Shown here piece after piece: positions 48,115 through 56,141 of a stretch of 64,000 nt of DNA. Numbering within the stretch: position 1 is the stretch's first letter; the number at the start of each line of letters is the position of its first letter. Position numbers and translations under genes: made by a program. The notes beneath the pieces were generated by a model. The model saw only the letters and a list, made by a program, of their open reading frames with translations. It was not told the DNA's origin and did not search any database. The DNA comes from Gammaproteobacteria bacterium (lineage in GTDB: Bacteria > Pseudomonadota > Gammaproteobacteria > RBG-16-57-12). The stretch lies in contig JAKIVC010000005.1 in the NCBI GenBank assembly GCA_021647245.1, positions 1 through 64,000 of the forward strand. The letters run 5' to 3'.

Positions 48115-48849
48115 ATGCCCTTAACGCTTCGCACCCTCTGCACTCTATCCATTGCACTTATCTGCACTTTTCCAGCCTATGCAGAGAGCAACCTGCAAAA
48201 CAAAATCGACAATATACTCCAAGCGCACGGAGGTGCCGAAGTGTGGCGTGATACCACAGCGGTTACCTATCTTGCAGACACCTTCTCACAAAGCCGTCAT
48301 GCGTTAGGGGTTACCCAGCGTGACTATCAATACCCTGATAAATTCAACATCAGTATCGAATACCCCGGTGGCGACAGCGAACACCGCCAGCTAAACGGAG
48401 GCCAGGTCTGGGATCATGGTGAACAAGGGAGTCTACCCTTTGCCAAGGCGACGCAGCTTCAGGCCATGCGGATGCTACTCCCCAAGTTACTACTTGAAAA
48501 TCGTCTCAATGCCAAAGACTTAGGCACACGAACAGATGACGAAGGTGTTACCCATCAAGGCATAGAGGTAACAGTCGATGAGCTGCGCATCATCATCGAT
48601 AGCAATGCCGAAACAGGCTTCATCCTCGCCACCTGGGGCCTCATGGAAGTGATGGGGCAAAGCATGCAGTTTGTGACCTTCTACGACGACTACCGGGTTA
48701 TTGATGGCCGAGCTGTCGCCTTTAAAGAGGAGCACTACGCCATGGGTACCTACACAGGGCACACTGAAATTAAAGAGGTGATATTCGCAGATGCTCTGCC
48801 AGAGGTGCTCTTTAACCCTTTAAAGAGCAGCACAGTGGCGGGGCAATAG
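48115..48849 (+). CDS. Periplasmic LolA-like protein, 244 aa
   Basis: Signal peptide ends near FPAYAES. The body has the layout of an outer-membrane lipoprotein-sorting (LolA/LolB-like) beta-barrel: ILQAHGGAEVWRDT near the start, QVWDHG in the middle, and a late FYDDYRVIDGRAVAFKEEHY. Specific role unknown. It follows the yej operon by 85 bases. Confidence 0.6.
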   Translation: MPLTLRTLCTLSIALICTFPAYAESNLQNKIDNILQAHGGAEVWRDTTAVTYLADTFSQSRHALGVTQRDYQYPDKFNISIEYPGGDSEHRQLNGGQVWDHGEQGSLPFAKATQLQAMRMLLPKLLLENRLNAKDLGTRTDDEGVTHQGIEVTVDELRIIIDSNAETGFILATWGLMEVMGQSMQFVTFYDDYRVIDGRAVAFKEEHYAMGTYTGHTEIKEVIFADALPEVLFNPLKSSTVAGQ

Positions 48850-48858
48850 GAGGCTCAA

Positions 48859-49368
48859 TTGAAATGGCGACTTGAAGCGGCCAGTTTGGCGCAAACTGAG
48901 CGCATTTGTCAGCTGATTAATCTGGCCTATCGTGGCAAAAGAGGGTGGACTAAAGAGACGCACCTTGTTGACGGAGATAGATCAAATTACAACGAAATTC
49001 GAGAGTACATCTCAAACCCGAATACACACTTATTAGTGGCTGTTGAAAAGCGTGAAATTATATCTTGTATCTGTATTGAGAGAGATGGCGAGAGTGCTCA
49101 TATTGGTTTTTTTGCAGTGGATCCGAAGCTTCAAGGCTGCGGGCTAGGAAAAGAGATACTGCAACAAGCTGAATGTTACGCATCGATAAACCTGAACGCC
49201 AAAAAATTTGTGATGACCGTGGTATCTCAACGTACAGAACTCATCACATACTATGAGCGGCGGGGTTATATCAGAACAGGACGTGTAGAAAAATACCCCT
49301 TGCACCTCAATGTAGGAACGCCTTTAAAAAAGGGGCTAACAGTAGAACGTATGGAGAAAAAAGCATAA
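48859..49368 (+). CDS. GNAT-family N-acetyltransferase
   Basis: A 169-aa acetyl-CoA-dependent acetyltransferase. The acetyl-CoA loop reads DPKLQGCGLGKEIL (Q/RxxGxG/A motif) near residue 93, and the C-terminal YYERRGYIRTGR is typical. The substrate is unknown. TTG start with GGAGG six bases upstream. Confidence 0.8.
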   Translation: MKWRLEAASLAQTERICQLINLAYRGKRGWTKETHLVDGDRSNYNEIREYISNPNTHLLVAVEKREIISCICIERDGESAHIGFFAVDPKLQGCGLGKEILQQAECYASINLNAKKFVMTVVSQRTELITYYERRGYIRTGRVEKYPLHLNVGTPLKKGLTVERMEKKA

Positions 49369-49374
49369 CGCTGG

Positions 49375-49830
49375 TTACAGGTCAGTCGTGGTGCGCCTAC
49401 TCTCGGGTATGCCTTCCAATATCCCTCGGGACCAAGTGATTACATGGCGAACACGGGTGGATAATTTGGGGTAGGCTTCCTGATAGTTCATCCACTGATA
49501 AGCCTCGTGCTCGGCGCGCCCCAGTTGTGGATTTATCGGCAGCTCGATCTTTTTCTGCGGGGTTTCTGCAATGTAATAGCGTGCGATCTTACACCCCTCT
49601 TTATAGGGTTTACCTTCAAAGTATTCGTAGCCCCAGTTGAAATTAAGTTCGGTGATGGTGGTCTCTTCCTGCACCTCTCGGATGGCCGCCTCGAGGGTAT
49701 TCTCACCCGCTTCAATACCTCCTTTAGGGAAGTCCCAGTAGCCAAAGGATTGCAATAGCAGGAAATTCCAGCCATCCACCTCCTGTCTGACAATGACAAT
49801 GCCGGCTGAAATGTCGGTTACCTTGTTCAA
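49375..49830 (-). CDS. Nudix hydrolase, Ap4A-type
   Basis: Small Nudix enzyme of 151 aa with the Nudix box GGIEAGENTLEAAIREVQEE (GxxxxxExxxxxxxREUxEE) near residue 36. The sequence around it fits the asymmetric diadenosine tetraphosphate hydrolase group. Convergent with the GNAT gene, six bases apart. Confidence 0.85.
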   Translation of the reverse strand: MNKVTDISAGIVIVRQEVDGWNFLLLQSFGYWDFPKGGIEAGENTLEAAIREVQEETTITELNFNWGYEYFEGKPYKEGCKIARYYIAETPQKKIELPINPQLGRAEHEAYQWMNYQEAYPKLSTRVRHVITWSRGILEGIPESRRTTTDL

Positions 49831-50170
49831 AATATATTCTCGGTTTGTAAGTATGATATCCGTATCTTCACGGGTGTGAATTTCGCTATAACTAAGAAGT
49901 TTAGACTATTTTATGACATTTTTTTGACTACTCAGCGTTTGATGCCGTTTGCAACGCACAGTTCCCCTCAAATTGGTAACTCAAGTTTCGGGGTTCAAAA
50001 TCTGAGTTTTCAAATAAAATCGCTCACGACTCAGACGTAAGCGATCAACAAACCCCATCTATCAACACCAGCACATCATTGCTATCGTTTGCACATCCGT
50101 CTTTCAGGGAAGTAGCGCCTTAGAAGGGGTCAAGTCTTTACATTAATCATTTTAACAGCGTCATCAACTT

Positions 50171-50331
50171 TAGAAAGGGTAGTCGTTATCCATTAAACAA
50201 TAGGCATCTACTTCGACTCGGAACATTTGGTGAATTTCTCGTAAGAGTTCGAGAAACAATTTGCAATGTTCATCATGTTGAAATATGTCGCGGTAAGCCC
50301 CACACCTCGACTCATAACATGATAATGCGCA
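50171..50331 (-). pseudogene. Remnant of a REP-associated tyrosine transposase (RAYT, Y1_Tnp)
   Basis: On the minus strand, AHYHVMSRGVGL at 50331-50296 is followed, after a frameshift, by RDIFQHDEHCKLFLELLREIH and VEVDAYCLMDNDYPF, ending at a stop at 50171. Typical RAYT proteins read CLMDNHYHLL here, and the HUH His pair is lost (D and P). The fragment is therefore decayed, frameshifted and inactive. It lies in the 580-base gap between the Nudix and higA genes, which also holds a hairpin at 50019-50045 and no intact gene. Confidence 0.75.
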
Positions 50332-50346
50332 TTTTTATATCCTATT

Positions 50347-50418
50347 CCTAAACGGTAACCGCCGCATGCGAGGTGGTGGGGTGGTGAGGGTCAGAAACCC
50401 TTGGCTACCCGCTTAGGC
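50347..50418 (+). repeat. Repeat B, resembles a group II intron 3' tail
   Basis: Plus-strand counterpart of B' at 39523-39597. It runs through GCATGCGAGGTGGTGGGG to AGAAACCCTTGGCTACCC and stops at GCTTAGGC, which is where the HigA cargo begins. Only the tail of an intron would be left here, and the first half of the domain V-like hairpin seems absent. Confidence 0.45.
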
Positions 50419-50781
50419 ATGTTGTTCCGGCTCGCCAATTAAGCTCTCTAAAGGAATGTGGAGATTTGAATGCAAATTTCGAATCATGTTTATAGAAAGA
50501 CCTCTACGGCGGTTAAGAATTTCTGATACGCGGCCTCTTGGCCCAATGTATTGTTCTAGATCCTTTCTTGATAGATTCATTTGTTCCATTCTGAATTCGA
50601 TTGCATCAATGGGATCAGGAGGATCAATTGAATGGTGTTTATTCTCGTAATTTTCTACTAAAACAAGGAGGATATCTAACTTATCACCTTTTCTGCTACC
50701 TTCCTCAGAACCCCATAATTTTTCAACTTCAGATAGAGCTTGCTCATAATCCGATTCGGTTTTAATTGGGTGGATATTCAT
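50413..50781 (-). CDS. higA: HigA-type antitoxin
   Basis: A 122-aa antitoxin with an N-terminal helical region and a C-terminal HTH of the XRE/HigA type (LSRKDLEQYIGPRGRVSEILNRRRGLS). It neutralises HigB and represses its own operon. It starts one base inside the higB stop (TAATG), so the two are translated together with the toxin gene first, the usual higBA order. Confidence 0.9.
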   Translation of the reverse strand: MNIHPIKTESDYEQALSEVEKLWGSEEGSRKGDKLDILLVLVENYENKHHSIDPPDPIDAIEFRMEQMNLSRKDLEQYIGPRGRVSEILNRRRGLSINMIRNLHSNLHIPLESLIGEPEQHA

Positions 50782-51083
50782 TACACTACCTCCGCATCTA
50801 CTTGGTCATACTGCTTATGTGTACCAATGAATTTGACGAAACAAGCTTGTCGCCCATAATCAACAGCAACAATCAGCCTATATTTATTACCAGCGATATT
50901 GAAAACAACTCGATTACCTTTCAAGATACTTGCACTTCTGAATTGAGCTTTAATTTCCTGAGGAGAGTTCCAGTTTGCTTTTAGTGCTTCTGAATGCCAT
51001 GCTTCTAAAGGTGATTTTTCATCCAGATGCTGAGGCGATGACAACCAAAATTCTCTCAGTGTACGTTTTGCTATAACTCTCAT
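50781..51083 (-). CDS. higB: HigB-type toxin (mRNA interferase)
   Basis: A 100-aa RelE/HigB-fold protein (VIAKRTLREFWL; SASILKGNRVVFNIAGNKYRL; FVKFIGTHKQYDQVD). Family members cleave mRNA on the ribosome. The operon lies between two recombination-site-like repeats, and no housekeeping gene adjoins it. Confidence 0.9.
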   Translation of the reverse strand: MRVIAKRTLREFWLSSPQHLDEKSPLEAWHSEALKANWNSPQEIKAQFRSASILKGNRVVFNIAGNKYRLIVAVDYGRQACFVKFIGTHKQYDQVDAEVV

Positions 51084-51132
51084 AGTTCAGAGTATAGTCT
51101 GATACCTAAATGGGATCAAGAATTTTACAAAT

Positions 51133-51224
51133 GCCTAACGAGGCTGTAGAAAAGACCACCCAGAGTCCCTTCCTACCTGCCCAGCGTCTTTTTTTTGATT
51201 ATCCTAACCATCACTCAATTCCAC
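51133..51224 (-). repeat. ~92-bp repeat A', inverted copy ending GTTAGGC
   Basis: Reverse complement of the 38951-39042 repeat with roughly 85-90% identity by eye. Read on the minus strand it ends CTACAGCCTCGTTAGGC, leading into the higB cargo. The last base differs from copy A (C instead of T), and the first base of the matching tail differs in step. Confidence 0.8.
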
Positions 51225-51267
51225 ACCCCTTATTTTTTTAATCAAACGTGACCATATGCACCGGCTA

Positions 51268-51428
51268 GGAGGCTGTCGGACTGAGGTGATCGTAGCGAGG
51301 GAAAGCCATTTTGAGTCCATTTTTTTGATCGTTTGAGGCGAATATTGGGCATATTTAACGAAAATGATCGGATAAATGGGCCGAGATGACTTTTCCGCAG
51401 TAGATTCACCCTAAGTCCGACAGCCTCC
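51268..51428. mobile_element. 161-bp MITE, copy 2, flanked by TA
   Basis: Same length and termini as copy 1 at 38495-38655, in the same orientation, with about ten base differences. TA flanks both ends. The right-hand TA is part of the TAG stop of the minus-strand nitrilase gene. Confidence 0.88.
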
Positions 51429-52252
51429 TAAAGTGATAACACTTTAAAGCGACGATGTTCCAGACTGGGGAAGGTTGCTCGTATTGACTTCAGCTGCGCC
51501 ATATCAACATCGGCCATCACCACACCTGAGCCGCGATAGAGTCGATCCAGCACATTCCCCCACATATCCACCACCATGCTATCGCCGTGGGTTTCACGGC
51601 CACCCATATGGTAACCACCCTGTCCCGCCGCGATAACATAACTCAGATTTTCAATAGCGCGCGCACGTACTAAGGTATCCCAATGTGCTTTACCGGTAAT
51701 GGCTGTAAAGGCTGATGGAATCGCAATGATTTCAACACCTTCGGAAACCATGGCGCGGAACATTTCAGGAAAGCGAAGATCGTAGCAGATGGCCACACCG
51801 AGCTTACCAAAGGGTGTATCAACCACCACAATATGGTCGCCCGCCTCGAGTGTTTCAGACTCCGTATAGCTCTCGCCATTCTCTTCAATTTTCACATCGA
51901 ACAGGTGAATCTTATCGTAACGGGCCACCTGCTCACCCAGGTCGTTGATCACCAAGCAGCTGGCATATACCTTTTCATCGGATGCCGCTGCCAGTGGAAT
52001 AGTGCCCCCTACCAGCCAAACTGTGTGCTTGAACGCCTGCTCACTCAAAAAATCCTGAATAGGACCGCTGCCGGGCTGCTCTTTCACCTTTAGCTTGTCC
52101 TCTTCACCCAGCCCCATAATGGCAAAATTCTCAGGTAGAACAATCAGCTGAGCACCCGATTTGGCGGCATCCGAAATTAAACGCGCCGCCTCAATCAGAT
52201 TAGCAGCCAGGTTTGGGCTTGAGGCCATTTGTATTGCAGCAACCTTGGTCAT
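51428..52252 (-). CDS. Nitrilase-superfamily amidohydrolase (Nit1/Nit2-like)
   Basis: A 274-aa amidase with the Glu-Lys-Cys triad visible: LPENFA, RYDKIHLFDV and VAICYDLRFPE. Closest in pattern to Nit1/Nit2-like deaminated-glutathione amidases. The ATG at 52252 follows AAGGAG. Its stop codon is shared with the TA flank of the MITE. Confidence 0.9.
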   Translation of the reverse strand: MTKVAAIQMASSPNLAANLIEAARLISDAAKSGAQLIVLPENFAIMGLGEEDKLKVKEQPGSGPIQDFLSEQAFKHTVWLVGGTIPLAAASDEKVYASCLVINDLGEQVARYDKIHLFDVKIEENGESYTESETLEAGDHIVVVDTPFGKLGVAICYDLRFPEMFRAMVSEGVEIIAIPSAFTAITGKAHWDTLVRARAIENLSYVIAAGQGGYHMGGRETHGDSMVVDMWGNVLDRLYRGSGVVMADVDMAQLKSIRATFPSLEHRRFKVLSL

Positions 52253-52347
52253 CAACACTCCTTAACATCTCGTTTTAATTGTAGTTTTCAACGAAACCAC
52301 TGGGCTAGTGTATTAAACTATTGACCAATTTGAAAGCACCTCATTTA

Positions 52348-54690
52348 TCATGACTTTGTAGTGGTTGCAATGAGCTTTGCAGCGGCGATGACTGACTGTC
52401 CGAGTGCTACCCCACCATCATTTGCGGGTACATTTACCGGGGATAGAACCTGAATGCCCGCTACCTCCAGCCGCTCAGTAATGCTCTCTTGCAGTAAGCG
52501 ATTCTGGAAAACACCACCACCAAGTGCAACGGTATTCAGGCTATTTTGAGTGCAGAGCTTTTGTGCTGATTCTGCGATAGCGTGCGCTAGCCCTTGGTGA
52601 AACCGGGCAGAAATGGTAGCCGCTGATCGCCCCTGCTGAAGGTCTTTCAAAAGAGCAAGCCACAGGGGTTGCCAAGAGAGGACTCTATCTCCTCCATTGC
52701 TAAATTTGTGTGGGTAACGGTGTGGGGCTTCACGCCGGAAGTGGGTTGTCGCCAGTGACTCCAGCGCTTGCGCGGCCTCCCCTTCATAGGAGACGCGCTC
52801 CCGACACACGCCAATGGCTGCAGCTACGGCATCAAACAGTCGCCCGCAGGAGGAGGTAATGGGTGTGTTGAGGTTCTGATCAACCATACGCTTGAGATTT
52901 TCAAGTGGCTTACTATTGAGGAAGCGGATGATATCTAGCGAGCCAAAGTCAGCTTCGATACGCTGCCACTCCAGTGCTGTTTGCAGCTGTGAGAGTGTAT
53001 TGCGCCAAGGTTCACGTATCGCCTGCGTGCCACCCAACAGTGGAAATGGCTGAAAATGAGCGAGGCGTTTACACTCTGCATAATCAGCTAACAGAAATTC
53101 ACCACCCCAGAGCGTGCCATCGTCGCCATAACCTGAACCATCAAGCGCAATACCGAGCACTTTCCCCGCACTCAGAGGTCGTTGATTATCGACCATGCAA
53201 GCGGCAATATGCGCGTGATGATGCTGTACGGCCATGCAAGGAATCGCCTCGCTCTCGGCAATCTCGTAGCCCAAGGTTGTTGAGTGGTACCCTGGGTGCT
53301 TATCCACCACCACCTGTTCAGGTTGAAAACCAAACAGCTGGCGGTAGAGATTCAACATATCGCGGTAGTCATGCTGGCTAGCCGCCTCCTGGAGGTCGCC
53401 GATGTGGGGAGAGAGCATAGCTCCCCCCTCTTTGAGTAAGCAGAAGGTGTTTTTTAATTCGCCGCCCATGGCGAGGATGTTGCTGCTGATATCGAACCCT
53501 TGCGGCAAGCGGATTGGCTCCGGTGCGTAACCACGCGCACGGCGCAGTATGCGTGCTTGGCCCGACACAACGCGCAATACAGAGTCGTCCAACCGGTTGA
53601 TGATCTGGCGATTGTGTAGAAGATAGTAGTCAGCAATCTGATCGAGACGTTGATGTGCCTCCGTATTATCAATGCTTTGGGGCTCGTCACTGCGGTTACC
53701 CGAGGTCATGACGATGGGGCGCGGCATCGACTGCATCAATAGATGGTGCAGTGGCGTGTAGGGCAGCATAAACCCCAAGCTTCTCTCTCCAGGAGCAACA
53801 CGGGTTGCTAACGTCTCCCCTTGTGCACTCAGCAATACAATGGGGGCCGCCTTGCCACACAACAGCTCGGCCTCTTGATGAGTAACACGGGCGTAACACT
53901 GCACCATTTCAAGGTCACGCGCCATCAACGCAAATGCCTTACGGTAGCGATGTTTACGCTGGCGCAAGCGCTTGACGGCCTCTTCGTTACCCGCATCACA
54001 GGCGAGGTGGAAGCCCCCCACGCCCTTGATGGCAAGAATATTCCCCTGACTCATCAACTGCGCGGCTATTTCGATTAGATCAGCATTCGCGGTCGCCTCC
54101 AGTTGCTGACCCTTGCCATCTTCGAGCCAGATTTGCGGGCCACAAACTGGGCAGGCATTGGGCTGTGCATGGAAGCGGCGGTCTGCCGGATCGTCGTACT
54201 CCGCCTGACACTGGGCGCACAGGGTGAATGGTTTCATGCTGGTATTAACGCGGTCGTAAGGGATCGCCTTAATAATAGAGAGACGGGGGCCGCAGTGAGT
54301 GCAGTTGGTGAAGGGGTAGCGAAAGCGGCGATCATCCGGGTCCAAGGTTTCTGCCAGGCAGTCGGGGCAAGTGGCCGCATCCGCAGCGATAGCCGTTTGA
54401 ATTTCACCTTTACGACTGCCGGTTATCTGAAACCCTGCGATCACTTCGTGGGTATTGTCGAGCACACTACAGGTGATCTCTTCAATTCGAGCCAGCGGTG
54501 GTGCTTCATGGCGCAGACGCGCTGCAAATTCCCGGAGTGAGTCGGCGCCACCCCAAGCCTCGATCAATATGCCTTGGCTGTCATTACAAACGCTGCCAGA
54601 GATGTCGCACTCATGTGCCAAGCGCCAGACAAAGGGGCGAAAGCCAACGCCCTGTACCGTGCCGGTAATACGAATTCCCTTGCCACGCAT
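52348..54690 (-). CDS. hypF: Carbamoyltransferase HypF
   Basis: Makes the cyanide ligands of [NiFe] hydrogenases from carbamoyl phosphate. Domain order in the 780-aa product: acylphosphatase (VQGVGFRPFVWRLA), two Cys4 zinc fingers (CPDC...CTHC and CAQC...CPVC), YrdC-like, then Kae1-like with HHHAHIAACM. The ATG at 54690 overlaps the HupV stop (TGATG). Confidence 0.95.
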   Translation of the reverse strand: MRGKGIRITGTVQGVGFRPFVWRLAHECDISGSVCNDSQGILIEAWGGADSLREFAARLRHEAPPLARIEEITCSVLDNTHEVIAGFQITGSRKGEIQTAIAADAATCPDCLAETLDPDDRRFRYPFTNCTHCGPRLSIIKAIPYDRVNTSMKPFTLCAQCQAEYDDPADRRFHAQPNACPVCGPQIWLEDGKGQQLEATANADLIEIAAQLMSQGNILAIKGVGGFHLACDAGNEEAVKRLRQRKHRYRKAFALMARDLEMVQCYARVTHQEAELLCGKAAPIVLLSAQGETLATRVAPGERSLGFMLPYTPLHHLLMQSMPRPIVMTSGNRSDEPQSIDNTEAHQRLDQIADYYLLHNRQIINRLDDSVLRVVSGQARILRRARGYAPEPIRLPQGFDISSNILAMGGELKNTFCLLKEGGAMLSPHIGDLQEAASQHDYRDMLNLYRQLFGFQPEQVVVDKHPGYHSTTLGYEIAESEAIPCMAVQHHHAHIAACMVDNQRPLSAGKVLGIALDGSGYGDDGTLWGGEFLLADYAECKRLAHFQPFPLLGGTQAIREPWRNTLSQLQTALEWQRIEADFGSLDIIRFLNSKPLENLKRMVDQNLNTPITSSCGRLFDAVAAAIGVCRERVSYEGEAAQALESLATTHFRREAPHRYPHKFSNGGDRVLSWQPLWLALLKDLQQGRSAATISARFHQGLAHAIAESAQKLCTQNSLNTVALGGGVFQNRLLQESITERLEVAGIQVLSPVNVPANDGGVALGQSVIAAAKLIATTTKS

Positions 54691-56141
54691 CAGTGAACCG
54701 TACAAACCATGCACGGATCAAAAGAGCGGACGATATGCTGCACAGAGACCGGATCTTTCTCGCCGGCACGCACCGGCGCACCCACCAGTGCCTGTTCAAG
54801 TGCACCCGGTACATTTTGAGCGTCGCGGGGGGAGAAGTTCCAGGTTGTCGGTGCGATAATCTGATAGTTTTGGATGCGCCCTTTTTCAATCTGTATCCAG
54901 TGGCCGAGGCTACCACGGGCCGCTTCAACCAAACCACAGCCGCTCGCCTCACTCACTTCCGGTGCCTGGTTGCAATAAGGTTTGCCCTGCTGCAGACCGC
55001 CAACCCAGGACTCCATCGCAACCACGACTCGGGCAATCTCCAGCAGGCGACCAATCACTCGATTACGCACATTACTGCCACTCTGGCGCACCAAATCCTG
55101 TGCCAGAGGGTCTCCCGCCACAACCTGCCGTGCGAGTGCCCCGACCTCCACCACTCGGCTCTCCAGCCGTGGCGCTTTACCCCAGCTGTAACCATCCGGC
55201 GCATCGGCATCAGGCACCGTTATGCCCTCATAGGGGTGTAGCGCCTGGTTGTGCTGCGCCATCCAGCTATGGCTAATATCCTCACGAATAGCGGCCGGGT
55301 TGAGTGGTGATAGATCACCGCCTCTCCACACCCCCGAGGCCAACAGTGGTTTCCCCTCAATGAGGTATGCACCATTACTCATAAATGAGTTGTCCGATTG
55401 ACCTAGCGCATCCAGGCTCAGCACATCTGCAACATGCAGAAAGCGGCAAAAGTCACTGTGCTGCCACGGAAACTGTGCTGCCCAGTTTTGCAAAGCGGTG
55501 GATGAGTTAATTGCCAAGATATTTTCCAGCTGATCACCAAAGAGTGTCGACTCCAAAAACTGGCGAAAGCTAAAGAGAATACCTGCCATCTGCATCCGCT
55601 CTTTAACTCCGATAGCGCGTGTAGTTCCCCCCGGTTGAATCGCCAGGCTATGGGGCCACTTCCCTGCCAGCAACCCCATGAGGTGAAGAAACTGCGCTCG
55701 AACAGGCAGAACCTGCTGGCTGGCGGTACCTGATATAGCCCGAAAGCGCTTGGCAATCTGCGGATACCACGGATCTGCTGCGTATATTTCGCGGGCAAAA
55801 TCTGGCATAAAAAACAGATAGAAGTGTGTGAGGTGGTCAGTTATATTTTCATTTGCTAGGATCAGATTAGTTGCCAGCTCACCATTGGGTGGCATTTTCA
55901 CCCCCTGACAATCAGCCAGTGCGGTTGCCGCAGCGATGGATTGTGATACCGAGCAGATGCCGCAAATACGCGGCGTATAGACCAGCGCATCTGCGGGCGC
56001 TTTGCCTCGTAAAATCTGCTCAAATCCGCGATATAACAGCGAGACGACCCAAGCTTCACGCACCACTCCATCCACAATATCGAGCTGCACCTCAACATCA
56101 CCCTCTACCCGATTAAAAGGACCCACAATACGGCGACTCAT
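54690..56141 (-). CDS. hupV: Sensory [NiFe] hydrogenase large subunit (HupV/HoxC-like)
   Basis: 483 aa. Nickel ligands are at RICGICSVSQS (N-terminal CxxC) and DPCMVCTVH (C-terminal CxxC). The protein ends exactly at that His, with no C-terminal extension. Energy-conserving hydrogenases carry an extension that an endopeptidase removes, while H2-sensing HupV/HoxC proteins do not. NRVEGDVEV near the start also fits the sensory group. It overlaps hupU by four bases. Confidence 0.93.
   Translation of the reverse strand: MSRRIVGPFNRVEGDVEVQLDIVDGVVREAWVVSLLYRGFEQILRGKAPADALVYTPRICGICSVSQSIAAATALADCQGVKMPPNGELATNLILANENITDHLTHFYLFFMPDFAREIYAADPWYPQIAKRFRAISGTASQQVLPVRAQFLHLMGLLAGKWPHSLAIQPGGTTRAIGVKERMQMAGILFSFRQFLESTLFGDQLENILAINSSTALQNWAAQFPWQHSDFCRFLHVADVLSLDALGQSDNSFMSNGAYLIEGKPLLASGVWRGGDLSPLNPAAIREDISHSWMAQHNQALHPYEGITVPDADAPDGYSWGKAPRLESRVVEVGALARQVVAGDPLAQDLVRQSGSNVRNRVIGRLLEIARVVVAMESWVGGLQQGKPYCNQAPEVSEASGCGLVEAARGSLGHWIQIEKGRIQNYQIIAPTTWNFSPRDAQNVPGALEQALVGAPVRAGEKDPVSVQHIVRSFDPCMVCTVH

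Noticed and set aside
50019-50045. Hairpin ATCGCTCACG...CGTAAGCGAT as a clear terminator
   Set aside because: The stem has one mismatch and only a weak T-rich stretch on the minus strand, and no intact gene ends beside it.
38495-51428. The two direct MITE copies as ends of one 12.9-kb composite transposon
   Set aside because: The enclosed genes are core functions (fabI, tRNA-Arg, peptide importer), there is no transposase, and each copy has its own TA flanks, indicating separate insertions.
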